From Brachionus rotundiformis (taxonomy: Eukaryota; Rotifera; Eurotatoria; Ploima; Brachionidae): a stretch of DNA of 64,000 nt. Below the pieces are notes generated by a model. That model had not been told where the DNA came from. It made no database searches and saw only the letters and a list, made by a program, of their open reading frames with translations. The stretch is from contig JAESIW010000109.1 in NCBI GenBank assembly GCA_016802295.1, positions 569,102-633,101 on the forward strand, given 5' to 3'. The position numbers and the translations under genes were made by a program. Position 1 is the first letter of the stretch. Every line of letters starts with the position of its first letter. Positions 34,684-46,056 of this stretch are shown here, one piece after another.

Positions 34684-35892
34684 ATCTAAATTGAGTGTTA
34701 TCAAAAAGTTAGTTTTATTTTTTGTTAAATAATCAAAATTTAAAGATGGTATGATTTTTCAATTTTTAATTTCAACAAATATCTGTATGATATTCGTATG
34801 ATTTTATATATATTTATTTTTGAAAAGAAAAAGCGGATAAAATATTTATCCTCATTATTAAGAAAATTATGTTTTAAAAAAAAAGTCTAGGGTTAAAATC
34901 AGACATTATGAAATTTTTTCTACTGTGAAAAATTGATTTTTCTCTAGTGCTTGATTAGATCTCTTATGAGTCACAAAAATGGCTAAATTTTTCTTTCCAA
35001 AGTAGTTACTCTGGAAACTTGAGGAAACTAGAATTCCTGGAGAAAATAAGAATTTCTATTTTTAATTTAAATTAAAAACTTAACTTTTTATAATGTAAAA
35101 AATTGACAAAAAGACACTTGTGATCTGAAAACTACGCCCTGGTATCTGATAAAACGAACTTAAGTCTTAAGATAAAATTAACATTAGATAAGAGGAATAT
35201 GAATTTCTCAAAGTTGTTATTATATAATGTGCGCAGGGTAAGCTACCCGAACGCCTGGGAAAAAGTTAAAGAAAGAAGCTCTGGGGATATTAATTGCCAA
35301 ACTGCGGAACACAAATGCAGGGTTGGAACTCACAATGCCAAAAACATGCCGGAAAGCTTTGCTAGTCAAAGTTAAATATATGTTTATCTATACAAAACTT
35401 AAGTTTATTAGTTAAGGAAAAAGAAAGGCGAATCTTTAACATTGAAATAGAATAGGCGCATGACAGATTAAATATTTCATGGATGGTCTAAAAATACCAT
35501 GTTCAAATGAATGGATTTACTCAGAACCAAGAAGCATTAACCAATGAACTAAAGAAAAAAAAGGAATATGATCATGCAAGATCGCTTTGATGAAAGAATT
35601 ATAAACCCATAATTTCAGATGTTAAGGCAGAACTAGAATCATCATGTAACCTTAAAGATACATGATTTATTCATTAAGATGATAAATGATCGCAAAAAGT
35701 CATACAAAATAATTGGTCAATAGCCATCATAGGTAAACTTCAGAACTGGGAGCTTAGACTTTTGTTGAACTACCATTCATTACCACTGTCCAGCATGGTA
35801 TAAATCTTTCTGATCTTCATAAACAAATTTAGATTTCAAATGTTGTAAAAAAATTATTCAGGAGATTTTATTTTGATAGTCTTTAAATATTT
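34684..35892. other. Gene-free stretch with unidentified decayed sequence
   Basis: From about 35220 to 35620 the base composition is more balanced than the surroundings and looks like decayed coding sequence (for example LPNCGTQMQGW or, in another frame, LGILIAKLRNTNAG), but stops occur in all frames and I cannot assign a family. The rest is A/T-rich and should include the desaturase 2 promoter. Confidence 0.4.
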
Positions 35893-36143
35893 CAATCAAA
35901 CAATTTTGAATAAACTAATTAACCCATAAATAACCCATAAATTGTTTTAACATTTATATAAAAAATTGTTAATTATTTTTAAAATGATTTTTTCTTAACG
36001 ATGAAACGGAAGCTTTCGTTTTTTTAATTTTTTATATTCTTGATTGTTAAAAGAAATTTTGACACTTGGCAAAGGACGAAAACTAAGACTCTAGAAGAAG
36101 AAATATTTATTTAATTTTTAAAAATAAATTTTTTTATTCATTT

Positions 36144-36515
36144 CTAGGCATATGTCAAATCCACTCTTCCATTGCAGATAAAATCTTTACAAATATTGGT
36201 ATTTGAAGATACATACACTGCGAAACTGGGATTATCAAATGGTCCATTTACTGTAAAGCATTCATTATTTGTCATATTCATTTTGTAAGGGGTATAACCA
36301 CCAAAATCAAATTTTAAATTCATTTCAAAATTGTAATAATTCATTCTGACACATCCAGTTATTCTATTAATTTTACCAGCAATATGAGGATTACAGATTG
36401 GTACACCTTGATATCCATTCTGATTAAATGGAATTCTATTTGTATAGCACGTTTGAAAAGCTTGACTCTGGAGAAATAACAAACATCCAAAAATAACAAA
36501 GCATAAAGACTTCAT
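36144..36515 (-). CDS. Small secreted six-cysteine protein, copy 2
   Basis: 123 residues, intact, with the same signal peptide and six cysteines as copy 1 (31179-31550). The four substitutions are spread over the mature part. Since the reading frame, signal peptide and all cysteines are preserved in both copies, both may be functional, though the duplication looks recent enough that constraint cannot be shown. Function is unknown. Confidence 0.85.
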   Translation of the reverse strand: MKSLCFVIFGCLLFLQSQAFQTCYTNRIPFNQNGYQGVPICNPHIAGKINRITGCVRMNYYNFEMNLKFDFGGYTPYKMNMTNNECFTVNGPFDNPSFAVYVSSNTNICKDFICNGRVDLTYA

Positions 36516-36569
36516 TTCTAATTTTCTAAGATTTCTTAAATGATTCTTCTTTTTTTATTGACTTTTTTA

Positions 36570-36578
36570 TTTTATATA
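36570..36578 (-). promoter_or_regulatory. TATA-like box of secreted-protein gene 2
   Basis: Reverse complement of tatataaaa, at the same distance from the start codon as in copy 1. Same caveats as for copy 1. Confidence 0.4.
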
Positions 36579-37007
36579 TTTTTTTTCATTCTTATCTTTA
36601 CTTCCTTTTTTATGTGAAAACGACACAAAATAAGTATTATCTTTAAATATATCAATCAAATAATTTTAAATAAATTATTATCCCATAAATGTACTTTATC
36701 TATACCATTTGATATCCTTAATAAAAATATGTATCATTTGATTTTATTTCAAGGATTCAATAAAAAAAGGTAGACGTCTCGTTTCTCGCAATATGATAGC
36801 TTTGCTTTCTTCATATCTGTTTTTATTGAAATTAAAATTGATGAATGTTGAATAACTTTTTTAAAACATGTGTCCCTAAATATCGAGAAACTAATGAGTA
36901 AAATAATTTTTGAATAAGAAATAGATGAAATTATCAAACAACTCAGTTTTAAAGATAAATTAAAACTATAACAAAATAAAACTTATTCGATTATATTTTT
37001 GTCAGAT

Positions 37008-37740
37008 AAAGTACATTAATGGGATACCAAATTATTTAAAATTATTTGTTTGATATATTTAAAGATTTTAGTACACGGTGTTTAATACATGCAATATGCA
37101 TATTATATCATAGTATTGCACTGTGAAACTATAGATTTAAAAGTTGGCTTGAGTCGGTGTTGTAATTATAAAAAGAACTACTAGAGTTTCATTCTGATTC
37201 TGATCTGACTAGTTTTATTTTGTTTTTTTTTTAATTTTATCTTTAAACTGAGGTGTTTGAAAATTTCATTTATTTCTTATTCACAAATTAGTTAAGTTTT
37301 TAGATCTGGAAATTTATTCTATATTCAGCAATTTTAATTTCAATAAAAGGAGATAAGAAGAAAGCGAAGATTTTATATTGCGATCAGAGAGACGTTAACG
37401 TTTTTTTTGGTTGATTACCCAAAATAATATCAATGATATATATTTAAGTTAGATTAACTACATATATGAGATAATAATTTATTTAATATTAGTGGTTATA
37501 TTAATAATGTAACTGGATGTGTCACAATGAATAACTTGATCTGTTACAATTAAGAAATGAATTTTAAAATTTGATTTTGGTGATTTTAACCTTAACAAAA
37601 AGAATATGACAAATAATGAATACTTTACAGTAAATGGACCATTTCATAATCCTAGTTTCCCAGTGTATGTATCTACAGATAGAAATTTTTGAAAAGATTT
37701 TACCTGCAATAGAAGAGTGGATTTGATATTGAAAATATTA
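37008..37740 (+). pseudogene. Degenerate third copy of the secreted-protein repeat
   Basis: Plus-strand relic. 37008-37069 resembles the upstream part of the repeat (gataaagtacatt...). After an unrelated insertion of about 140 bp, 37210-37740 resembles the rest, including a decayed coding segment at about 37500-37730 (ggatgtgtcacaatgaat..., atggaccatttcataatcc...). Stops and deletions abolish the reading frame and the signal peptide is lost. Confidence 0.75.
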
Positions 37741-37957
37741 TTTTATATATATTTTTAAAAAATTTTATATTTTTCATTCTGTTTATTTTGTTTTTATTTA
37801 CATTGTTGTTTTTAAAAAAAATGTTTTTTAAGAATTGAAAATATTAGCAAATATTTCATTTAATTAAAAAATATCTAAGTCAAGTTTTCGAAATTTGTTA
37901 ATATTAAAAAAAGCCGTGATTTTTTAAAATTAACTCAAATCTTCAGTTAATTTAGAA

Positions 37958-38113
37958 TTCTTAAATGATTCTTCTTTTTTTATTGACTTTTTTATTTTAT
38001 ATATTTTTTTTCATTCTTATCTTTACTTCCTTTTTTATGTGAAAACGACACAAAATAAGTATTATCTTTAAATATATCAATCAAATAATTTTAAATAAAT
38101 TATTATCCCATAA
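37958..38113. repeat. Exact 156-bp direct copy of the secreted-gene upstream region
   Basis: Matches 36535-36690 base for base as far as I can compare by eye, from ttcttaaatgattc to tattatcccataa. It therefore carries the TATA-like box and upstream region of the secreted gene but no coding part, and sits about 500 bp before the RYK-like gene. Exact identity implies a very recent copy or gene conversion. Confidence 0.85.
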
Positions 38114-38620
38114 TATTAATATAATTGTATTTTATAAAATAAAAATTATTTTATATAAGCCTCTATCAACTGATAATTGATTGTTTATTAATATCTTAGA
38201 GCAGTTTATTCTAACAAATGATACCAACAAGCTTGTTCTTGTTGGTCACGCAAATATGGATCATTTGAATGGAGATATTTTGTTTGGACAATTTTTAAGA
38301 AAAATTGATGGGTAGTGATTAGGAAAGGAATTTTTCTCTTTTTATATGGCTATGAGACAAAATTTAATAAAAAAATTATTAAAATTTGATCTATCTCACA
38401 AACTTTATTTTCAACAGTTTGCTGCTATAATTGTTCATTATCTATCAATGGAACAAACAATTTAAGACAAAAAATGCGTCAATGCAATGCAAGTATATCA
38501 AATGTTTTTTAGCATAAAAGCGGTTTTTATTTAAAAATTATTTAGTCACCTACTAAGAACAGACCAGATTGAATCAGAAAATAAAAAAAAAATGAAAAAT
38601 CAATAAGTTCATTCTCAAAG
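38114..38620. other. Upstream region of the RYK-like gene
   Basis: A/T-rich. A short plus-strand open patch at about 38200-38320 (LVLVGHANMDHLNGDILFG) faintly resembles the GDFNxD block of LINE endonucleases but is too short to call. The rest shows nothing. Confidence 0.35.
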
Positions 38621-41600
38621 ATGACAAAAACAGCCATTTCTAAATTGTTCCTTATTATGTGCCTTGGTCAAACCGGTCTCTGCTATGTCGACTTTTTCCT
38701 CAACTCAAACGAAACCCAAATTCTATTCGGTAAGCTACCAAAAAACAACCTCAAAATAAAATACCTAATAGCAGACCAAATTTCAGGCTTTCCGGGCTCA
38801 TTGTTTTACTTGTTCAATGGCGAAATTCGCCAAAACTCCATTCAGCACAGACTAGACATTCCGTATGTCAAAAACAGCATTGAATTTAGCTGGAAAAGCA
38901 CGGCACCTCTACAAGTAATCTATCACTCTTTTCCCACATCTACCATTTGACTAAATTGACCTCTAGATGCCAGTCGAATATAACATTTCGTTGGTAAACT
39001 CAAACTCGAGTGGTCGGATAGACTCCTCGATGTCAATAAACCAAACAGGCACTGTGCCATTGCGCACAGACTCATTTTTTTTGTATCTAAACTGCAAACC
39101 ATTGAATCAAACATCCATCAGCAACCAATTCTATGACATCATTTTTAACATCACATTCAGGCTGAAAAAAACCATCAATCCGACACTATCTTCCATAGAC
39201 CTTCAGCTAATTACCCTGCCTACCATAAACCTGAGCATACACTACAGAAAATACTGCACCATAAAGACCATTAATTTGTCTCAGAGTGGTAAAAAGTCCA
39301 ATTTTACCATTGCCTATTTTATATTCGGCATTTTGCTTGCATTTAGTTTGGTTGTCTTGCTAGCTTGTGTGTACATGTACGCAGTTAATAGGTCAAAGTT
39401 TAGGAGAAGTATTAGCATGAGCATAAACACTTCCAATCATTCCAAGTACGAGTCTTTGAACAAAAAGAGCTCGCGGAGCGAGATGGAAGGCCGGCAAGTG
39501 TCCAGCCAGTTTACCAAAAACCCTCAGATTAAAAAGACCAGACAAGTGAACCAGTCGGTGAACAGGAGCCAGAGCGGCATGGACGAGGAGGGCGAATCGA
39601 ACATATACGAGACGGTGCCGGATGTGCCCGTGCCAGTCAACAGGACTTTGAACCGAACTCGCATGCTCAATTTGACCACCAATACCATTCAGTCGGCCAG
39701 TGTGCCCAATATGAGCGTGACCACAAGCAGAAAGAACTCGAATCAAGTCGAGTTGTGTGCCAGGTACAGGCCTGAGCAGGTCGAAATGGGCTCTGTTAAG
39801 ATGGAGGGAGCTTTTAGCAAAATTTTCAATGGTGTGCTGAAAAAGAATCAAGCCGAGTCCAGCCAGAATGATGACACAATTGCCAATGAGACAGAGATTA
39901 AGGTCATGATCAAGAAAATAAACTCCAACGGATCCCAGGAGCAGGTTGACTGCATGTTAAGAGAGAGCTGTATGTTTCGCGGCCTCAAGCACAAGAATTT
40001 AAGTACCGTAATTGGTATATGCATGAGTCCTGATCAAGACCACACCATCGAGCATCCAATGGTCCTATTCAACAACTTTGAGATTGGCAATCTAAAATTG
40101 TATTTTCTCAATTTGAAAAATAAGAGGAAAAATGCGGCAAAAAAATCCCATTGCCAGTCGAGATTGGATGGTGACGAACAGGCAAGTTTAGAAACAAATA
40201 AAAATATTTAGTTAATAATTTAGAAAATTGTTATATTAATTATTTTTAGAATGTGATTTCTACACAAGAGCTGCTCTACTTGATTCTACAATTGCTCAAA
40301 GGTGTTAATTATTTGCATAGTAAGCACGTGATTCACAAAGATGTGGCAGCTCGAAATTGCTGGTAAATAAACATTTTTTCAACAATATTAGTTCCTCTCC
40401 AATTTTAAATTATCTACTTAAATTAATTGCATTAATTAAAAACTGTCCAGATATCCTGTTTGTCTATGTGTAGAAAGGTCTAATTTTGATTATTTGAATT
40501 ATTTCTCTCTCTAAAAGTAGCTTCAAGTATGCTTTGCCTAAAGATTGGCCAGATCCAATAAATATGAATTAAAAAGTGACCAATTGTTTGATTAATTTTA
40601 GGAAAAATTCAAGTGTATTTTTTGCCAGTCGTAATCAAATGTCTTTCTTTTTATAGTCAATTCAATAACTTGACTTAGAAAGAGAACAAGTTTTTGAACT
40701 TGACTTTAAATTTTATTTATTTAAGGACGGGTATTAATTGAGCAGTAAATAATATTAAACGTGGGGTTGTGAAGTTGGTTTCAATTCGATCATTTCAATT
40801 CAGAAAATCTTCAATAACTTTTATACTATTAGAGATAATTTAGTTCTATAAAATGCTCAAATATAAGCAAATTTGCTTTATTCAGTAAAATAAGTCTGCA
40901 AAATACTCTGCAATTTTATGCATTTTGCACGCCATTAAAAAGTATTCAAATCAACTGTGCACTTAATTCTACTTTTTTTGTAAAATTCAATTTTTAACTT
41001 AATCTAAATTTGTAAAAATCTAATTTTTTCAAACAAGAAGGTTTAAACGGAGGCTTGCGCCATTCGGACGAACCCTGGGGTCTCCCCCTCAATTACATAT
41101 TTAATAAAAATAAAAACTGTGCACTTACTTTGCAGAGTTTTTGCAGACATATATTTTCGTTTTAAGCAAAGTTGCTTAAACATTAAGCAGTTTACAGAAC
41201 TAAATTATTCCTTAAAGTAAAAAAGTTATTCAAATTTTTCTGAATTGAAACGATCGAATTGAAAAGAACTTCACAGCCCCATTAAACGTATATTAAATTA
41301 TATGAGCAGAAAATAAATAATTAATAGGACCCAAATAATAGTTATAACGGTGAGAATAAAAAATAAAAGCGGTAGTGAAAATAAATTTTATTAAACAGAA
41401 AAAGTATTTTTTACTCAAAGAAAAAGTTTTAAAATCAAGTTACATTTAAAAAAAAAATGTAAGATGTAGTAGTAGTATTAATTTTTGCGAGGTCTATCAC
41501 GTCCTCTTTTAGCTTTAAGAATTAAATCACTTTATTAAATTACCTGATTTTCACCTATTTTAGGCTTTTTATTACTGATTTCATCAGTATTTTCAGTAAC

Positions 41601-44600
41601 TTCAGTCTGTTTTCGTTTGCGAGCAGGCTTAGCGGTTTGTTTACTCGTTGCTGGAGTACTTGTTGTTGCTTGTGACATTTTAATATCTTTAGGCTGATAA
41701 GCCAATGCCTTTTTTGCTAACGGCGCACGCCCTTTTGGTTTTTTACCATCAATCAACACTTATTTGGCTGCAATTGGTATTGTAACTAGGTGTTTCATTG
41801 CTGCAATTGCAATTATATATTTGCACATGTTTCTTTTTAAAAATGCTGGACAATTGCATTGACTTTTCATTCTTTTAGCGGATAGCTTAAGGTTATTATC
41901 ACTTTTATTTTTTTTCCTGCACTTTAATTAATTACACTGTTTTTTAAAATTTTTTTTTGGAGTAAAATAATTTTATTTACTGCTCAAATAATCTTAGCTC
42001 TTTATTTAATTATTTGTTTAAAAAAACACCTCTTGGGTGACGTAAAGTAAAATATAATAAAAAAGTCAAAATTTCAAATAACCAAAAAAAAAGGACAGTT
42101 CTATTTTGCTTTGTTTTGTAATTCACTTTGTAAGTCCTTATTTAAGTTTTGAATAATAATTTTGGAATGATTTTTTTTCCCAAAAAACAAGTCATTAAAA
42201 ATGACAAATTATTTTTATTTATTTATTTATTTAATTAAAGTTTAAGTCCCATGGACAATTTCAAATAAAAATTGATTAAGATTATTCAACATACAATATT
42301 CTATTAAATAAAAATAGTATTTTATCGAGTCGGTTAGTCCATAGTTATTGCATTCAAGGCACCATTCAATCAAAATAACACTGGATGCTGAATCATGTTC
42401 AGTGCAATTAATATGAATCAGATCTTCTACTTTTGATAACTGTTTAATAAAAAAAGTATTCTCTCTTTCAAATACCTTGTATCCTTTCCTTAAGAATTCA
42501 AATACATTTTTACATAATTGGTTATTGAAGATTTGTTTGAGAAAGAATATCTTATGCTCATAATAAATTTGTCTAATTGACTCCAACTTTAATGCTTTGT
42601 TCAACGGTTTTGTTTTTGTAAATTCACTGAGTCCAATAAATCGTTTTATTAAGATATTTTGCCGTATATCAAATTCCTTTAAACTCTTCTCATTAATAAA
42701 TATATTATCTAAATGATATCTAAAGATTGACTGAGAAAATTGCTTGTACAAGAAAGCTATGGTTTCTGGCAAATTATTTTTATAAGGATTGACATTGTGA
42801 TTAATTTTTTGCTGATAAAATGGGCATGTAGTGCTTAGGTAATTGCTTGAATGTCAAACTAAAGTTAAAATAAAAATAAAATAAAATAAAATAGTTCAAT
42901 ATAAAAGAAAATTAAAATTATGTATATTGAAATAAAGTTTATTAAAGAGCTACAGGATGCATATTTTAGATAATTGATTGTTCACGAAAATAAGAATAAA
43001 TCTTACGATAGCAATTACACAATGGAGTCGGGTATTCGAGATATATTCGAGACCCGTACCCTTCTTTATTTTCTGCAACTATCTTAACAACTAATAGAAC
43101 AGAGTTACTTAAACCAGTCCTAACATATCTCTCACTCAATTCAAAAAGTCGACTCGAGACAGTTAATTTAAGTTTATTTAAAGCCTCGAGGTGTAATATG
43201 TTGGAGGGAGTATCAAATTTTAGTTTAAGAATAGACCTAAAGGTACAGTTTTGAATAACCTGAATTTTTTTATATAAATTTCTGATATTGAATTCAAACA
43301 AGGAAAGGAATAATCTATGATGAGTGATTTATAAAGATTTCCTAGTTTGTCAAAACTTAGACAATAACATTAATTTAATTTTCATAAAATTTTGTAAATT
43401 ATTTTCTAATTTTGATGTTAATTTCAAAAAAATAACTTTTTATTAATATTCTAAATTTTTTATTTGCTTTTACTATGAATAAACGGGCTCAATCATCCCT
43501 TTATGGGTTTTGACCTTAGGTCTCTTTGATTGAGTAGACAAAATCTTAATTAAATTTTACCTTGAGTTACAGCGTTCTTTAATTTCGTCAACCATTGAGT
43601 TAAAATTTAATTGCTTTTTGGCTTTAATTTTATTTCCTTATAACTTAAGACCAAAACACAGGAGGTTCTTACGATAAAAACTGATAGTATTTAGGTAATT
43701 TTAGTTAGCAGTTAATTACCACCCATTAAAAAGTGTCATCTTTTTATCATTAGAAATTAATATTGTCATTTTTAATGAATTGACGTGATTCTAGATGACT
43801 TATCTTAAAAAAAGATAAAATTTCTTTAAATTAAATGACTTATACTAAACGACTTTGTACAATACTGATTGAAATTAAAAATTATATTTTAAGAATTATT
43901 TTTCTAATCTTTCTATCTAATCTATATAAGTAAACTAAATTTTCTATTTTTATTCAAATTTCTTCAATTATTTCATTTATGTCTATGGTCTAGCTTCTGA
44001 AAAAATGTGTCTAGATAAATTTTTCTAAAAAATTAAATTTTTAAAAATCTTAAAAAAAATTATTTTACAGCATGATCATTTAATTTTAATAAAAAACAAA
44101 ATACCAATTAAGAAGTGTACTAATATGCTGTCTATCTCTTATAAAGAGCTATTACTACTAGATTTTAGTCTTTAGTTACACCGGTAGCTTATATGCTGTA
44201 GTTATTATCTAAATGTATTACACAAACAAGTTTCTAAAGGACAAAAATATAATTAGCAAAAAGAATCCAAGAACTTCTTTTCTTTTTAGAAAATTAATAA
44301 AATTTTTTATTATTATTGTTTTCACAATTGTGTCAATTGTGAATAAATTTATAAGAATATATTTCTCAAAGAAATTACTACAGTTTTTGGGTCTTTTTAT
44401 GTTAACAAGCTTTAAGCAATAAAATATTCACAACATGGCTAGATTTTTATTACATGAATAAATTTATTTAAAGTTTAAAAAGGCAAGTAATAATTTAAAA
44501 AAAAAATAGATTATTAAATCATTGTTAATTGAGGAATTAAAATAAAATTTTGAAAAAAATAATTATTAATTAAAATAAAAAAAGTTCCTCCAAAATGTAT

Positions 44601-45537
44601 TGATGAAAAAAAATTACTTCCAAATGAAATGTCAAAATCCTATACTGACGCTATCATTCTAATTAAAAAATTAATTTCTTCTACTTACTAATATCCCAAT
44701 TTAATTTTTATTTATATTAAAAAAATTTTATTTTAGTTAAAATATCTTTATTATTTTGTCAATTTGTTAGTTATTGTTGAATGTATTTAATCACCAAAAA
44801 AAAGCCTTAGTTGATCTTTCTAAAATTTTTTAATATTTATTGTAAAATGATAAAATTTCAGTAATAATTATCGAATAATAAAAGATGTGGAAGGCAATTC
44901 GTTGGCAAATTGAATATGTTTTTAATTAAAGTTTATTAATTAAATTAGAAAATTTAAATCTTCAAATTTTTTTAATATTAAATTTTAATGCAGTGATACA
45001 TCTATAATATTCTAGCACAAAATTAATTTTAGCATTCAATATTGACCATAATATAAAAGAATAGTTTAAAACTTTAAAAAGTTAAAATGTAAAAATGTAT
45101 TTAAAAATAAATTTTGATTTAGGTTGGATACAAATTTTGCACTGAAAGTATCAGACTTTGCGTTATCACGCGACATGTTTCCCCAAGATTACCACTGCCT
45201 GGAAGACAATGTAAACAAGCCAGTTAAATGGATGTCGTTTGAATCTCTTACCAGCAATACATACAACTCGCGCACTGATGTGTGGTCTTGCGGAGTATTT
45301 ATATGGGAATGTTTTACTTTGGGTTCACAGCCTTATGAGGATATAGATCCATTTAAATTTGTGGATTATTTGGCGGACAAAGAAACAAATCGACTTCAAA
45401 GACCAGAAAATTGTCCTCAAGAGTTGTTCGACGTCTATTCAAAATGCTGGTCAGAGACGCCCACTGTTCGGCCTTCTCTGAAAGAGCTTTTCAACGCGAC
45501 ACACAAATTTTATAATACCTTGAATAATTATGTATAA
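38621..45537 (+). CDS. RYK/Derailed-type receptor pseudokinase with WIF domain, 4 exons
   Basis: Single-pass Wnt co-receptor family. Exons are 38621-38914, 38967-40181, 40250-40362 and 45123-45537, giving 678 residues. A signal peptide is followed by a WIF domain (FFLNSNETQILFG onward) with many N-glycosylation sequons, and by one TM helix (FTIAYFIFGILLAFSLVVLL). Next come a Ser/Asn-rich juxtamembrane region and a kinase-fold domain. RYK signatures are a degenerate glycine loop (EGAFSKIFNG), HKDVAARN in the catalytic loop, DFA in place of DFG, then ALSRDMFPQDYHCLEDN and PVKWMSFESL. Intron 2 uses a GC donor (cag|gcaagt). Intron 3 is 4,760 bp and full of transposon debris. Kinase activity is probably absent, as in other RYKs. 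Confidence 0.9.
40763..41280. mobile_element. MITE, copy C (related ends), with 9-bp target duplication
   Basis: A 518-bp non-coding element in intron 3 of the RYK-like gene. Ends are ggggttgtgaagtt and its near reverse complement aacttcacagcccc. The inverted repeat continues with a tttcaattcgatc-type block on both sides. A perfect 9-bp duplication, attaaacgt, flanks it (40754-40762 and 41281-41289). The terminal bases resemble the ggttttgtgaagtt ends of the other two MITEs. A GC-rich patch at 41040-41092 stands out inside. Confidence 0.85.
41478..41900 (-). pseudogene. MULE transposase SWIM-finger tail, broken
   Basis: Minus-strand remnant in intron 3 of the RYK-like gene. It shows a SWIM zinc-finger-like CNCPAFLKRNMCKY (the final histidine of CxC..CxH is replaced by Y), then PIAAK, a stop, GKKPKGRAPLAKKALAYQ, a basic patch (PARKRKQ) and, after a putative intron, a GRDRPRKN tail. 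This is the usual C-terminal order of MULE transposases. The catalytic domain is missing. It lies about 200 bp from the MITE at 40763-41280. Confidence 0.65.
42242..42772 (-). mobile_element. LINE RT tail fragment, 176-residue open frame
   Basis: An open minus-strand frame resembling the region after the catalytic core of LINE reverse transcriptases: IRQNILIKRFIGLSEFTKT, then NKALKLESIRQIYYEHKIFFLKQIF. It ends in a cysteine-containing stretch with no motif. It starts without a credible promoter or upstream exon and lies inside the long RYK-like intron. Confidence 0.55.
42966..43301 (-). mobile_element. LINE RT tail fragment, second piece
   Basis: Minus-strand open frame with KKIQVIQNCTFRSILKLKFDTPSN, KLTVSSRLFELSERYVRTGLSNS and YLEYPTPLCNCY. 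It matches the pattern of a LINE C-terminus (the QNxxLRSIxxLxxDTPS and RLxELxxRY blocks). It could belong to the same insertion as 42242-42772 or to another copy, since their order does not form one frame. Confidence 0.55.
43320..45122. other. Remainder of RYK-like intron 3
   Basis: A/T-rich non-coding sequence leading to the acceptor before exon 4 (gatttag at 45122). The open frame at 44213-44422 is low-complexity. No further elements were recognised. Confidence 0.55.
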
Positions 45538-46056
45538 TAATTTTAATTGTTTTTTTTCTCAATTTTTTTATTTAATTGAAAAATAATCTCTTATGTTTTT
45601 GATTGTATGATTTAATGGGTATAATGAATTCCAAAATTTAAGAGATAATTGTACTAGTTTTATGTTTTATATGACAATTGCCAAAAGAGCTTGTAATTTT
45701 AACTTTTGGCTCTCTTAAATTTCACTAATAAATTTTTTTAACGCAAGTTTTATATCAGAAAAATTTTCCAAAAAATTGGTCAAGTGGTTATACGCCAATT
45801 TTCTCTGAGAGTATTTCCCTATTTTCATCTTCAGACATAGTTTTACTGGTCTGGTTTTTAATAATTAACATCAATTAATTAAAAATTTAAAATACAAGAA
45901 GTAGAAGTTTATCATTTTACTTTGATGTCTTTTTATAATTTTTAAATTTTAGTGTTTGGTAAAAGGATTACTTGGAATACCCTAATTTCAAAAATTTTTC
46001 ACTTAATTCATATTCCAAAATTGTACCAAATTTTATTGCAATGAAATTAAATAACA
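45538..46056. other. Convergent 3' spacer between RYK-like and tRNA-binding genes
   Basis: Both flanking genes end here. Poly-A-signal-like aataaa variants occur on both strands near 45729 and 46040. No coding sequence is seen. Confidence 0.5.

Larger units (their letters stand above)
35893..36985. repeat. Inverted repeat, right arm
   Basis: Mirror of 30711-31980, carrying secreted-protein copy 2 on the minus strand. Identity is near-complete through the coding region and about 450 bp upstream. The distance between arms is about 3.9 kb and includes desaturase 2. Confidence 0.9.

Noticed and set aside
39393..39851. 152-residue minus-strand frame within RYK-like exon 2
   Set aside because: Antisense of the RYK juxtamembrane coding region; no features of its own.
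41040..41092. Possible tRNA gene
   Set aside because: Only a B-box-like patch is present; no A-box, acceptor stem or anticodon arm can be folded by eye.
42242..43301. Host genes nested in the RYK-like intron
   Set aside because: The open frames match LINE C-terminal blocks and lack starts, promoters and partner exons.
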